In this document: positions 1-12,215 of the stretch, piece after piece
Layout of the letters: each line of letters begins with the position of its first letter
Numbering within the stretch: position 1 is the stretch's first letter
From: Caenorhabditis elegans
Taxonomy: Eukaryota; Nematoda; Chromadorea; Rhabditida; Rhabditidae
Assembly (NCBI RefSeq): GCF_000002985.6
Contig: NC_003283.11
Coordinates: forward strand, 19,841,501 to 19,905,500
DNA length: 64,000 nt
Direction of reading: 5' to 3'
The notes under the pieces: generated by a model
The model's input: the letters and a program-made list of their open reading frames with translations, nothing else
What the model was told of the DNA's origin: nothing
Databases searched by the model: none
Program-made: the position numbers and the translations under genes

Positions 1-602
1 GAAAATTGTAGCTTATCACAGGAGTTTCACCTGCTTCGAATTGCGAGCTTTGGTTTTTATTGTCACGTGGTTCAACTTTGAGTAATTGAAGTGAAAGTGT
101 GCTTACAAATTGTTCTAGATCTCAACACGGGATGTAAAAGCGTAACGAAACTGAAGTTATTTCAAAACCAAGATTAGGAGGCGTCAATCTCGAGATCTAT
201 CCACAAAAGTGAATTTTGCAGGTTTCAATCTGTCTTTGTAGCTTTTCGATATTCAGCTGTTGTTTCAATATTTGCATGTGCTTGGTTTTCGACAGATAAA
301 AGTCTAAAGGAGCTGAAAAGTTTTCTAATTTTGAGACAGCTGCAAGATTTGTCCAAGTTTTCTAATATATGTAGTTGATTCAACAGTTGCAAAATCCGTT
401 TCGCAAAATTGAAAATTGGAGTTGGAGCCACAGTTTGAATACTTCTACGATTAAGAGTTGGAGCTTTGTAGAAATCGATCCCGAACCTTAAGTTATAAAA
501 AAATAATTACTTATTTGAAATTTTATTGTTAAATACTATCCAAAGGAAAAAGGAACCCAATAAGTACAATGTGAAAATGAGAAAAAAAGCAAAATAATAT
601 CA
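1..602. other. Downstream flank of the bZIP gene, no gene seen
   Basis: AT-rich DNA beyond the 3' end of the bZIP gene. Short open frames exist on both strands but have no splice context or recognisable domain. I see no RNA gene here. Confidence 0.5.
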
Positions 603-1040
603 TTAAAGGTGGAGTAGCGCCAGTGGGGATTTTGCTATAATGCACTAATAATGATCCAAAACAACCAAATATCAAAATAAAACACTCCAAAAAATTAAAA
701 AATTTCATAATTTCCGGTCAAAGTTTTGGCAAATTGGCAAAATTTTGAAAAATATGTGCTTTTGAGGAAATTTAAAGAAATTTCGCATGCTCCGACCCCT
801 ACAATGTTTTAATACAATTAATTTAAACATAATTAAAGTATAAAAACGTCGAAAAAAAAATTTTTTTTTTGGTCGATTTCCATAATTATGAGTGGCAAAA
901 ACTGAGTAATTGCCACTTTTTGACAGTAAATGAAAATTTTTCAAAATTTTTTTTGACAAGTCTTATCATGATATTTGGTCATTTTGGGACCAAAGGAGTG
1001 GTTTTTAACAACTTCCCCACTGGCGCTACTCCACCTTTAA
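603..1040. mobile_element. MITE with ~24-bp terminal inverted repeats
   Basis: The left end reads TTAAAGGTGGAGTAGCGCCA and continues to GTGGGGA. The right end (to 1040) is its inverse complement, TCCCCACTGGCGCTACTCCACCTTTAA. The two ends bound 438 bp without coding capacity. TTAA lies at both outer edges and may be the target duplication, although a TA duplication fits equally well. The interior (710-850) is repeated in inverse orientation at about 35,205-35,390, so the family is dispersed. The element lies just downstream of the bZIP stop codon. Confidence 0.8.
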
Positions 1041-1131
1041 GATTAAGGATTTTATCAAAGGAATATAAAATGTGTATATTTCAATTACGTATGATGAATT
1101 TTTAATTAGGTGTGTATTTTCAATTTTTCGA

Positions 1132-4100
1132 CTACGATGGATATTTTTGGAATAGAAGTAAGAGTTCACGTAATTTGTCGTTGTCATGTGCTCTAGCCCG
1201 TAAAAAATATCCGTAGTTTCTAACTAGAAATCTAAGATCCGAATCAAACGCGTCCCAGAACTCCTTGAAGCGGGTAGCAATTCTTTGTTGTTTCCATATC
1301 TCCTGAAAAATGTTATATATTTTTGAGGATTTGAGAATTCACTTACAAATTCCAATACCCGCGTATTGAATTTTTTCTCCAATAGATTTGTTTTTGTCTT
1401 CGTACGAGACCAATGGCTCATGTATGTTCCTTCCCTCTTGTTTCCTTTTTTAGCCTGAAAACTGCTTCTTAAGTGAACTAATCAAAATAGTATTTAATTC
1501 TAGAGTATCACACAATAAAAAACAAAAAACGATCAATTTGGTACTTCAGAATGCTTGACTAGTTGAGAAAGATGGACTAGAGCCAATTGGGACAAAACTG
1601 AATTCCATAGTATTGTATTTTTTAATCGAGTTGGGTCATAAAATGAATGAATTAGAACGCAGAGCCTAATGTTTAATTTTAAAAAAGAAAGGAAAATAAT
1701 TAAGTGTACAAGAAGGGAAAACAAGAATGGGACTAAATATAGTTCAGGGGTAATGTTTTTTTTTAAATTTGTATTCAAAAATTATTTAATATCCTAATGA
1801 AACTTCTGAAAAAATCAGAGAATTTGATGTTTCGAGTCAGAAAGCAGTGAAAACTGAGCTTGCACAAATTTTTTTGGCGGTTCAAAACTTCGAAAAAATT
1901 ACAAATCTCAAATTTTGCTTGTTTTTCTGTATCGCATCTGCCCAAAATGGACTAATTTGGAATTATCATTCTTTATGACATATTTTGGTAGTTTATCTCA
2001 TTCACTTTCGTTTCTTAAAGTGGTACTTGTGTATTACATGCCCACATTTTGAAATTAAATTAAATTTTCATTAATTTCTCCAATTAAAATAAATGTGATA
2101 TACATTTTTCCTCTTCAGGCTTACAAAAGGTTATTTCCTAAGCCTAGAAATACGAAAATGTGGTACACGTTTTCATTGTTTTTAACTTTAAAAGTTATTA
2201 AAAAAATGAGGGCAGGTAATACACAAGTACCCTAAAAGTTTATTGAAAGCCGATAGGTAACCAATTTTGGTTATTTTCCTTACCTTTCGGCTTTAGATGT
2301 ATAAAACGAGACTAAATGAGACAATTCATGAAATTCTACTTTTTTTCCTATTTTAACACAAAAAAGTGACCAAAATTCGAGATTTATGCTAAAATCATTG
2401 TAATTTTTACAAAATTTTAAACCATTACTACGAAATTCGCTTATTTTAGCTCATTTTTGGTCCGTTAAGCACAATTAAACGATGAAAATGGATTAAAAAT
2501 ATTTTTTTGATTGACCACTCAAAAACTTGTGAAAAGTTCATGGGTTAAACGTGTAGAGATTTTTTAGTAAAATTTTTTCGAAATGCTGACTTTAGTTCCA
2601 TAAGAGTGGTTTTAATTATTTCCTCATTGACCGTATTTTGTCTTTAGTGGTTTGCAATAAGACATAGTTGAATATAAACAATTTTACAAAAAAAATGCTC
2701 ACCAGTTCCTTCCTGTTCAAATATTCTTGGTGTGCCTCTTTCAGCTCTTTTCTAGATTCTTTCAGATTTTTCTCGATTTTTTTCAGTTTAACATCCTGCT
2801 TCTTAATGTTCTCAACGTCCTCAATGATACGAATTTTATCATTTTCAAAGTGTTCCAAACACCCGTTAACTTCTTGATAATTTCGAATAATCTCGTTATT
2901 ATTGATACAGGGGTGTAAAACCGACTCAACCGCTGTTTTGAAAAGCGAATCATTTGAATTGTTGTATGCACACAATTGTTCGTGGGTAATCTTTTTCGTC
3001 TCGTAAATTGCTTGCGTTTTTCTCATTAATTCTTTTTCCAGACGTCGAGACTTTGCAGCGGCAATTCTGTTTCTCTCTCGTTTTGTTTTAGCCTGGAAAT
3101 TGTATTTTTAAATTAAAAGAATCCACTGTTTCCAATTCCGATTTAGCAACCATCTGAAGTACAATTTCTCAGCTGGAAACACTTTAAAAACTCAAAATTT
3201 TGAACTAACCAAGTAAACGAATAACATCTAATACAGGATTTACCAAGGAGTAAAAAAGTTGCGTTTTCCGAATTGGGGGTCGATTTTTCGATTTTCAACT
3301 AAGATAAACCAAAGTTTTTTGTTTGTTGAATTTTCGATATTTATGTTGAAGAAAGTTATGTTTTCTTATTTTTTTCATCAACATAAACAAAATTTGATCG
3401 ACATAGAATTTTATTGTTCATTTATAAATTTTTTTTTCGATTTTCCGATTTTGCAGATAATCGAGAAATTGAAAATATTGTGTTTTTTCGATTTTTTCCA
3501 AAAAAAATTTTTTTTTAACATTTTACTGTTTTGGAGTCATTTGAAAATATTTCCCAGATTTCGGTACTTCACCTTTAAGTGAATGCGGTCATTAAAAAAG
3601 TGTCTAAGTGCCAAAAAAGCCTGAAAATTTACCTTTCCTGATGGGATATTGGACTGTGCTGCTTGTGACATTTTATCATCTTGGTTGATGCCTATAAACG
3701 TTAAATTGCGGAAAAAGGTTTAAAAAATATTACTCACCATATGAAACATTTTCATTTTCGGTTATTGGTGCCATCGGCATCCATGAATCTTCGAAATGGT
3801 TCTCTTAAATTAAATTTTATTGAAAAATTTAAAAATTGAATAAAAGGTACTTGATCTCCAAATACTGTTGTTGCTAATACTGAAGATCAAGCGACTACTC
3901 TAAAAAATATACCTTTGTTCATGTTCGAGTTGTGTAAACCGCCATCGCGAATTAGAGGGAATAATTCTTGTGAGTTCTGAAAAAAACCCATTTTGAGATT
4001 TTGGAATCAGAATCTAGCCGAACTTTGATTTTCAGGCCCAAAATGGCGTGAAGCTATTAAATTTCGTAATAACAATTTTCAAAAGAAGTTATAGCGGTAC

Positions 4101-4477
4101 AAAATTTTGAAAAAAAGCTAAAATCTCGCATTTTACCAATTCGACAAAGTCAGAACTTGCGGTAGTAAATTTTCTTGTTTTTTTTGGAGAAATTTTGTGA
4201 ACGTCTCATTACGAAATCTGATATTTATCGATTGTTTCGGGTTTAAGGTATTCCACCTTTAACTAACCTGTTGCTGGAAAACTTCGTCATAGTTGCAATT
4301 GTTGTCATAAAAAATTGGTACTGGTCCAGGGTAGTGTGGCTTGTCCCCTGCCTGAAGACCGTTCAAAATGTGAGGAGCTTGCGCAGAGCTTTCAAGGAAT
4401 GCAGCCAGTTCATCAAAATGGATTAGTTGTTGGTTTTGTGCAGATCCTTGCACGTGACTTGATAGTTGAGGAAGCAT
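1132..4477 (-). CDS. bZIP transcription factor, 7 exons
   Basis: Exons (minus strand, 5' to 3'): 4268-4477, 3913-3976, 3738-3803, 3633-3691, 2703-3092, 1347-1454, 1132-1302. Phases are consistent throughout and the sum is 355 aa plus stop. The start is the ATG at 4477. Exon 5 opens with a bZIP basic region, KTKRERNRIAAAKSRR (about residues 135-150), carrying the N-x7-R DNA-contact signature. It is followed by a long charged coiled-coil segment rich in Lys and Glu. The leucine heptads just after the basic region are imperfect, so the zipper may be short or hetero-dimeric. The N-terminal ~70 residues are Gln/Asn/Pro-rich, typical of an activation domain. The exon 3 acceptor is AAG-type (tttaag), the only one that keeps frame. 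The protein presumably acts in the nucleus as a dimer. I cannot assign it to a named zip gene. Confidence 0.85.
2022..2231. repeat. Inverted-repeat element in bZIP intron 5
   Basis: 22-bp arms at 2022-2043 (GGTACTTGTGTATTACATGC...) and 2210-2231 match as inverse complements at 21 of 22 positions. The ~166-bp interior is AT-rich and non-coding. A small MITE or remnant is likely. Confidence 0.65.
2246..2294. repeat. Short hairpin next to the preceding element
   Basis: AAAGCCGATAGGTAA at 2246-2260 pairs with TTACCTTTCGGCTTT at 2280-2294 around a ~19-nt loop. It lies 15 bp from the adjacent inverted repeat and may be part of the same element. Confidence 0.5.
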
Positions 4478-4856
4478 GGATGAAACAAAAAGTTCTGAAA
4501 ATTAAGAAATTGAACTTAACCGTGAGGGAGCTTTATACAAGAAATCAGAAGTTTTAACGAGGGAAGGCAATCTGAATTTCAGGATATTTGCAGGAAAAGT
4601 GATTTTATATGTTTTTAACAGTTTGCAAATGTTCGCATCAATATTTAGAAATGTTTTTTCTCAAAAATTCAGGAAAAAAATTCAAGAGGAGTTTTTGGGC
4701 TTTCAAAACGACTTTCATTTTTTATCGAATGAAAACACGAATTTCGAGTTAAACACTGAAAAAGGCAACAAAAAAATGTGTCGTCAAATTAAATGCTGGG
4801 TACGCAAACAACTAACTTGGAGCCCAATGTGCTTATCAGTGCAATGAAACGCGGCA

Positions 4857-5240
4857 CATGTTTGGTGAAATGAAGATTCTGAATGTGGGCAAAGGAAGTC
4901 ACGTCAAATGTGGAAGGCTGCATTTTTTAGATAACAGAGGCAGGAATGCAATATTCAATTTTAATTGGCTGAGCAAATATGGAGATAGAGGTATAGCGGT
5001 GAGGAAATGATAGCCGACGAAGGCGTTTATCTATTTTCTAAAAACGCCATGTTTGGTGAAATGAAGATTCTGAATGTGTGCAAATGAAGTAACGTCGACA
5101 GGGGAAGAAGTGTAACATTACATAGATAACAGAGCCGAGAATTTAATTTTCAATTTTAATTGACTGATAGTAGGCAAAGATAGAGGCGGAGAGGTGAGGA
5201 AATGATAGCTGACGAGGGCGTTTATCTATTTTCTGAAAAC
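4857..5240. repeat. Diverged ~190-bp tandem duplication
   Basis: Two units begin with CATGTTTGGTGAAATGAAGA at about 4857 and 5049, and both end in a GGCGTTTATCTATTTTCT motif. A third, shorter relative (about 5580-5680) retains the GAGGAAATCATAGCTGATAAG segment. Non-coding. Confidence 0.7.
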
Positions 5241-5349
5241 GCCAATTATCGCTATTTTTTTTTAGAAAATTGATAACTCGTTATACAACAAAACAGAACA
5301 AGCAATGACAGGAGGGAACGGAAATGCCTTCTATCTTTCGCCGGATGGG

Positions 5350-5561
5350 AGCCAGGGGTATGCGGGTAATAGCCGGTTTAGTCGAATTCGCCGATGGGCT
5401 GATTAGACTAACTCGGCTAATATTAACCGAATTATCCGTTAGCCGAATATTTTCCGAGTTAGCCGAATTTGCCGAAAATTAGCCGATTTCACTCATTGGG
5501 TTTAGCCGAATTATCCGTTAGCCGGTTTTTTAAAAATCGGTTATCCGCACACCCCTGATGG
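5350..5561. mobile_element. MITE-like element with CAGGGGTGTGCGG ends
   Basis: The left end, CAGGGGTATGCGGGTAATAG, is the imperfect inverse complement of the right end, which reads GGTTATCCGCACACCCCTGA. The interior repeats GCCGAATTATCCGTTAGCCG-like motifs. The same terminal motif (GGTGTGCGG) recurs in the element at 7752-7836. Confidence 0.6.
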
Positions 5562-7077
5562 GAACCCTATCGTCATCAGTGTAGTCCATCCGCAAAAACG
5601 GAGATAGAGACGAAGCGATGAGGAAATCATAGCTGATAAGGGTTTATGTGTTTTTTAAACGCGAATTAGCGCTTTTTTTTTGAAAATTGATAACTCCTTT
5701 GAACGAAACAAAACAAACAACGACAGATGGGAAAATAAATGTTTTCTTTCAAATGTCCTAATGAATCAGCAATTTGAAAATATATTCGAAAAATACAACA
5801 CAACTTTGAAAAAGAGTGTTGTCAAATTTTAAGAATTTCTGCCAAACCTTTCTCGAAAATCAACCGAAAACTCTCAAACAATAAATGCGTATCATTTGAA
5901 AATTAAAAACTATAGGAACGTTTTGGAAGTAAACTGTATACATATGTGCAGCCACGGCCAAAAAGGTATGAAAAGACAGTACTACATATGCACAAAAACC
6001 CAAATAAGTGACTAAGAAACTCCAGCATCGTATATAGGATCTACTCTAAACATGGCATCAAACTATTCCTTGAAACATACAACACTCCTATTTTTCTCTT
6101 GAATTATAAACTTTTTAGTTAAAAGAAATTTCGTTTTTGCTAATTTTGGTTCTGCACATGGCCATTTAAATTAGACATTTGGAATTTCAACATTTTCAGT
6201 TAAATACTGACTTGTCTGAACCATTTTTTCTAAAGCCAGCTCAGTTCCGTCTGCGAATCCTCTTCCAATGTGAAAATACACAGTTTGAGGAGTTCATAGT
6301 AGTACTATCAACAACTCTAGAAATTCCAGTGAGCCATGGCTGGCTCCAGAAAGAAATATTTTGGAACTTCCAACTTTAAGCTTACAAAGTCGGATTTTCG
6401 AAATTATTTCAGTATTCCTAGGTAGAATACAGTTCAAAGTCACTGATAAACAACAATTCTGAATTTTAGATATTAGATTCCACAAATTACATCCCTGATG
6501 CCAAATATCCTATTTGAAACTGTATCGCCAATAATTTCTCAAAAACCGCAGAAAATATTTTCGAATAACATGTTCAGGGTGTTCACAAATATCGATATAC
6601 CAATTTCTAACATTTTCATTTTGGTTTATGTTTTACTTTTTCAGAAAACTACTTTTTTAGATAGTTTCTCTACTTTTAACAGACGAAAACGAGATAGTAT
6701 TGCAAAAAAAAAGAGACGCAGAGACGTTAAAAAAGTTTTCGTTTTTTTAATCCTAGGAGACCGTGACTATTTTATCGCCGTGACACGTGTTCAATGGAAT
6801 TGAACTTTTGGTTATTATTTCGTTTATTTCTGACTTCTGTTTTCTTTGACGACGGGCGACAATTTTGTAAGTTTTCCAGAAAGCGAGATCTTGCGCGTAA
6901 AATGTGCCGAGTTTTCTCATCGTTTTGTGTTATAACTCAATTCAGCTCAAAATGCCTCGAAAAACTGGAAAAAATTCGTTTGAAGTTAAATGCAATCGTA
7001 CCCCACGAAAAACGCACATTTTTGCGTTTTTGCGGCCGCTGTATATTCATTTTATACAATTCCTGTAAAATTTTCAG

Positions 7078-7082
7078 ACAAA
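7078..7082 (+). promoter_or_regulatory. SL1-type trans-splice acceptor and 5-nt 5' UTR
   Basis: A strong TTTTCAG acceptor ends at 7077, followed by ACAAA and then the ATG at 7083. This is the usual arrangement for an SL1 trans-spliced nematode mRNA, and it decides the start codon of the downstream gene. Confidence 0.6.
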
Positions 7083-9355
7083 ATGGCCACACTGGATCAT
7101 CTGCTGGAAGAGCTCTTTGAGGCTTGCTCCGTCTTTGATAAGTTTCCCGTCTCATTCAACCGCACACTAATCGATGAGCTCGTTGATTGCCTGGATTTTG
7201 AAGGTAATGCCGTTTCTGGATTCTTGACACAAATAACTTAAAAAGCGCATGAAACTGTCTTCCTTATGAATAGTATCAAAATGGGTCTTGCAGAGGATTG
7301 TTCGCCGTTGCGAGACCCAACCATCACCATTTTCACTCGCGGCTTGTTTCTAAGGTAACTCTGATTCCTAGAGTAGTTGCGCGTGTGAAATTGAGTTCAA
7401 AAGTCTCCAGAACGTATAATAAGATTAATTTTTTGCAGAACCAACTCTCACAGTGATTCGGAAATTTGTGCGAAATTTGGACTTCGAAGGCAAACTTGCT
7501 CCGATTCGGATGGTTATTCGTTTGCTCGATGCGGCGATCAAGAATAATGTAAGAGTGCTGATAACACCAGAAAATATAAAGTTTTGAGCCAAATAACAAG
7601 CCAAAAAGAGGAATTTTCAATAAGCTTAGGCGTTTTGAAGCCTGCATAAAAGTTCTAATTGAAAACATGAAATTTTCTAGTTATATTCACTTTTTTAAAG
7701 CTAATATTCCACTTTCCGTCGAAACAAACTAGGAAAATCAAGTTTTGAACCAGCGGTGTGCGGCATATTTCAAAATTTGCTGAGCTCGGTAAACGGCAAA
7801 TTCGACAAATTTGGCAAATTTGCCGCACACCTCTTTTAACTAAAACTCTCGAAATTCAGAATTTTTGGAGATAAAACATCACGTGTTTTCTTAAAATATG
7901 GCCAAAAATTTTTAAGATCTTTTAACAAATTTAACAACAAAAAATTTCAGAAGTTCCGCAACGAGGATGATCTTCTGTTGGAGTTTATTCAGAAAAGTGA
8001 AGCCATTTTGTCTCGTCCCCGAAATAGATTGCTTCTCCAAGATCTGTTTAATTTCTACACAAATCCAGTAGTTTTTGCAGTTCGAGAGCCAGAATCATGG
8101 CTAGGTACGTCTGAAATTTTGGAAAAATTGTCCGATAATAGAGGTTTTGGCTGAAGAAATCTTTAAAATTCCCGCGAATTTTTGCATTGACTAAAAAATT
8201 TTTGCAAAGAAAATGTTTTTTTTTCAGTCGTCATCCGCTGGGTTATGAACGAGTTTGCCGACGAATACCTATCCTGTTTCCACATCGATTTGTTTGTCAA
8301 ATTCATCTGCCAGATACCGTCAGCTGCAGAAGCCCGCCGCCTTAATATCATTTCTGAAGCAATAAGCCCAGATTTGGTTGGGTCATTTTCGGCTAGAATT
8401 ATCTACAACTATGCACAGGACTTGACAATCGACGAATGCAACACTTTTGTGAACAATTTTCGACTTTCTTCGTTGGGTTATCGCTGGCCGGCAATCAGAG
8501 TTCTTCTGAAAATGAGAGAGTAAGGGCTTTTTTGGGCAATTTTCTTTTCCAATGCTTACGTTCCTAAGTGAAAAAAACCGATTTGAAATCAAATTTCTAA
8601 ACATTTTTCACAATTCATTCAAAATCCTTTTGAAAATTTCCAGACTTCACCCATCTTTGGTCATTCCGCTGGCACCTGCCTCGTGGACGGAGGAGAATAG
8701 AAGAGTCGACGTCATCTGCAGGTTGCTCTTTCCAATGGATTTTGACACACTTAAAATGATGGATGTTCAATTGGAGAATGTGGAGGCTCTAGTCGATAGT
8801 GTCCTCGACTCGCCAGTCGATATTGATTTGAAGGAGAAAATGCTGGATCACATGAATGAGCGACAGTTTGAGAAATATTTCGATGAATTGTTATCATTTG
8901 CAAAGATTGAGAGCAATGATGTGAATATCCACGTGACAAGTGCTTTGAGAAGGTAAGGTTAGAATCTTAAAATATAAGATCAGTTCGAACTTTGAAAAAC
9001 TTATCATAAAAAAGAGTGTAACTGAGAAGCCGAAATTAAATCCAAGACATAAATAACTACAATTTCCTAGATGAACAAAAATCTTCCAGCTTGCCTCAAC
9101 ATGCAACTCGTCAAAAAGTGGCCCAACTCTTCGAAGCACTCGGTGACAAAATCCTCGATCTTGCCTTGATTCTGAACCTCTCACTTGCCTATGGCTCAAA
9201 TGCATTTGATTTTCCCGAATTCGAAAAGTTCAAGGATCGTTACAGCAAACTTGTGTCAGATGCGATCAAAGCGCCAGTAGGGGAATCGAATGCGGAACGG
9301 ATTATCACGGTACTGGAGTGCATGAAGCTTTTCCCTTGCTTCTTACCAGTGAAAG
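7083..9355 (+). CDS. Unrecognised, probably alpha-helical protein, at least 6 exons
   Basis: Exons: 7083-7203, 7439-7548, 7951-8104, 8228-8519, 8644-8952, 9090-9355, all phase-consistent, giving 340 residues before a GTGAG donor. The protein has no signal peptide or membrane segment. It is rich in amphipathic Leu/Ile/Glu/Lys stretches, which suggests a helical-repeat fold. The segment LVDCLDFEG (end of exon 1) resembles VRNLDFEG in exon 2. I do not recognise a family. The 3' end is uncertain. A candidate terminal exon at 9424-9499 (acceptor CTCTAG, phase matches, beginning DNTTFFNAIF and ending in a Lys-rich tail) would finish it just before the transposon. Reading through the donor instead adds 12 residues to a stop at 9393. 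The pogo-like element begins 273 bp downstream, so true 3' exons could have been separated from the rest. Confidence 0.75.
7752..7836. mobile_element. Short MITE, GGTGTGCGGCA inverted ends, in intron 2
   Basis: CAGCGGTGTGCGGCA at the left pairs with TGCCGCACACCTCTT at the right, with a TTTGGCAAATTTGCC-type interior. It sits in intron 2 of the helical-protein gene and is related by its ends to the element at 5350-5561. Confidence 0.6.
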
Positions 9356-9628
9356 GTGAGTTGCAGTTGAAAAATATTTTTAAAAAAATATAATTTGAAA
9401 TTCAAAAAAACTATTTTCTCTAGACAATACGACATTTTTCAATGCAATTTTCATGAAAATTAAAAAAAAGAAAAACAAAAAATATTCAAAAATTGACTAA
9501 ACCTAGGTTTTTTAGATGGATATAATTTTGAAATGAAATCCAAAATTCTAGATTTCCAGTCTTTTTGTAGTACTGTAGGAGTACTGTAGTTTAGGAGAAA
9601 ATGAGTTTTTACCTGAAAATACAACATA

Positions 9629-11703
9629 CCGTATATTCTCTATTAGTGCTGCGTATCTAATAGAACGGCGTATCTAATAGAGCTGCACCCAACAGGCATT
9701 TCCGAAAATTACAGCGGCAGTCTCCAATAGAGCGGCAGTCTCTAATAGAGCGGCACCCTTTTCGCTGCGAGACCCGCCGCTGCTTTTCAGCTTATTTTTT
9801 GAATTTTTTTCAGTTTATTTACTTTTTTTTCAACATTTTTCAATTGTTTTACGTGGTTTTTTTGTTTGAAATCCTTGTATTAAAACTTTACATGTAATTT
9901 TGAAGGAAAATGCCAAGCAATTCGACAACTGGTGCTCAAAAATGCTCGAGGAAAGTTCACAGTCTGAAACTCAAGCTAGAAGCAATTGAATATGCTTCGA
10001 AATTCAGCAAAACCAAAGCAGCAAGAGATCTGAAGGTCAGCAGACAGTGTATTCAAGACTGGGTGGCACAAAAAACCAAAATTGAGTCTCAGTTGTAAGT
10101 TTGAAAATGCTGATTTGTGAATGCTTAGTTATATATTTGAATTATAGGAAATCTACAAATAAAACAGCTCCAAAACGTTTAGAAGGTGGTGGCCGACCAG
10201 TCCAACGCGAAACCGTGGACGAAAGTGTGCTTCGCTGGTTTCGGGATCAACGAGAGAAAAAATTCCGTGTGAGCAGAAATTTAATCAGACAAAAAGCTAA
10301 AGAAATTTGTGGAGAGGATGACTTCAAGGTAGCAAACTGCGTACTTTGTTAAAGAAATTCAACTCTCATTCAGGCGTCGACCGGCTGGCTCCAAAAGTTC
10401 ATGCGTAGGCACCACCTCAGTACACGACGAGCTACTACAACTTGTTAAAAAGAGCCTGATGAATTTGCCAAGAAAATCGTTGATTACGTTCTTTTTGTGG
10501 AAAAAATGCGACTCCAGAACAAGTATACAGATACTCACATTTTTGCAGCGGACGAGACTGCTGTTTATTTGGACTTTTCGAACTCGTTGACCTTGAACGA
10601 AAAAGGTGCTCGAGAGGTGGGAAAAACTAATACTCTTTTTTTCTATTTCAGTCACCCTATGATGAAACGTTGTCTAATACTCTTTCAGGTGCCAGTTAAG
10701 ACGACAGGTCATGAAAAGATGCATGTTACAGTGCTTCTAACTGCTCGAGCCGATGGATATAAGTGCCGTCCATATGTGCTCCTTCCTCGTACCAGACCTG
10801 ACAAAGAAATTGCCGCAAGATTCAAGAACAGTCTGCAACTGAGCTGGTGTAATCGAACGTTTTTCAACGATGAAGTGACAGAAGATTACTTGAACACTAT
10901 CATCGGGCCTCCTTTTTTTGGAAAAAGACTTTTGGCTTGGGACGCATTCAGATGCCATATCAGTGATGCAACAAAACGAGTGCTCAAAAATTTGAAAGTG
11001 GATACAGCAGTTGTTCCCGGTGGATGCACAAAGTTTGTACAGGTATGATCATCATCTGAAACGGTACATAAATTGTTCGCTTAGGCTCCCGACGTTTACT
11101 GGAATTCTCCTTTCAAAGCTAGCATTCGTCGAAGTTATGAGGATTGGATGGTGCATGGACAGAAAAGCTTCACAAAAAGCAACAACATGCGTCCGCCGTC
11201 AATGCTCCAATACTTGGAATGGATTGAAAACGCATGGAATGATCTTCCAAAGGATTTGATATTGAAATCCTTTAAAGGATGCGCCTTGACAATCGCTACA
11301 GATGGAAGTGAAGATAATCAGATTCACTGTTTTGCACCAAACGGATCGATTCCGTCGGGTCTGGATCTTCTCAACAGCACGCGTATAGAAAATTCTCTCG
11401 TCGACCTCGTGCAGGATATTGGAATCGATGAAAGTCAAGAAGAAGGCAACGAGTCTGACAATTCTATCATTTCCGTAGGATAATTTTTGTTTTTTTTCTG
11501 TTGTTTGTTTTTCTTTGATTTTTTTTTCATTTATGAAAAATTGTTATTTCTACTCCACCATTAATTGAAACTCCTGAAAACAAAAAAAACTCGTTCGAAA
11601 ATTAGAGCGGCAGTCTCCAGTAGAACGGCAGTCTCTAATAGAGCTGCAATCGAGAAGGCTCTGAAAATTAGAGCGGCATGCAGCACTAATAGAGAATATA
11701 CGG
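9629..11703 (+). mobile_element. Complete pogo/Tigger-like DNA transposon, 2,075 bp
   Basis: The ends are CCGTATATTCTCTATTAGTG... and its exact inverse complement ending GAATATACGG. Both are flanked by TA (9627-9628 and 11704-11705), the target duplication expected for the Tc1/mariner/pogo superfamily. The first 24 bp of the inverted repeat are perfect. Inside each end are several copies of a subterminal motif (CTAATAGAGCGGCAGT and variants, 9650-9760 and 11600-11680), which are likely transposase-binding sites. The element encodes one five-exon transposase. It lies 3' of, or within, the helical-protein gene. Confidence 0.9.
9910..11483 (+). pseudogene. Pogo-like transposase with one in-frame stop
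   Basis: Exons: 9910-10094, 10148-10328, 10374-10616, 10689-11042, 11085-11483, giving 454 codons in phase. The N-terminus carries a psq-type helix-turn-helix (KAARDLKVSRQCIQDWV). A second, CENP-B-like DNA-binding segment follows in exon 2 (VDESVLRWFRDQREKKF). The catalytic core keeps all three acidic residues expected of pogo enzymes: Asp in FAADETAVY, Asp in LAWDAFRCH, and Asp in QAPDVYWNSPFK. The C-terminus is acidic. A TAA at 10446-10448 interrupts the frame between the DNA-binding and catalytic parts, and the reading frame continues intact on both sides. The copy is therefore a very recently inactivated transposase, or the stop is a polymorphism or is read through. Confidence 0.85.
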
Positions 11704-12215
11704 TATATTTTTGAAATTGAGAGAACAAGACGGTTTGAATAAGTATAATTTTGCAAGATTTTGGGGGAAAATTTTTGTTTGAATTTTTTCAAAAATTTTT
11801 TGAAAAAAAAAATAAATTTATAAAAATATAAATTTGATAGAATAATAATTTTGGAAAAATTTTGAAAAAAATTTTCAAACATTTTTTTTTCTAAAATTGT
11901 CAAAATCACAATTTTTCAACCCGTCTTTAGTTTCTAATTTCAAAAATATATATATAACACAAAAACGGCTGAATTACGGTAGTTTTTGCTCCCAAGGGGA
12001 GAGAGCGCAGACAGCGAGAGTGTCTCGTTTCTCTGCGCTCTCTTGCGAAATTTCAAATTAATCGGAAGCATGCCATGATTATACTTAAATTGACCGGGAA
12101 AATATGCAGAATTTGAATTTGTAAGTAAGAAATACCCTACATTGGAAACAAAAGTAAATTTTTAAAAACTTGGAAAAAAAATTTCGATTTTTTTTTCAAT
12201 TTTCCAAAAACATAC

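Larger units (their letters stand above)
4478..7082. promoter_or_regulatory. Divergent intergenic region with repeats
   Basis: This 2.6-kb gap separates the 5' end of the bZIP gene (minus) from the 5' end of the helical-protein gene (plus), so both promoters should lie in it. No specific promoter motif can be supported. It also holds a ~190-bp tandem duplication (4857-5240) and an inverted-repeat element (5350-5561). No third gene is evident. Confidence 0.5.
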
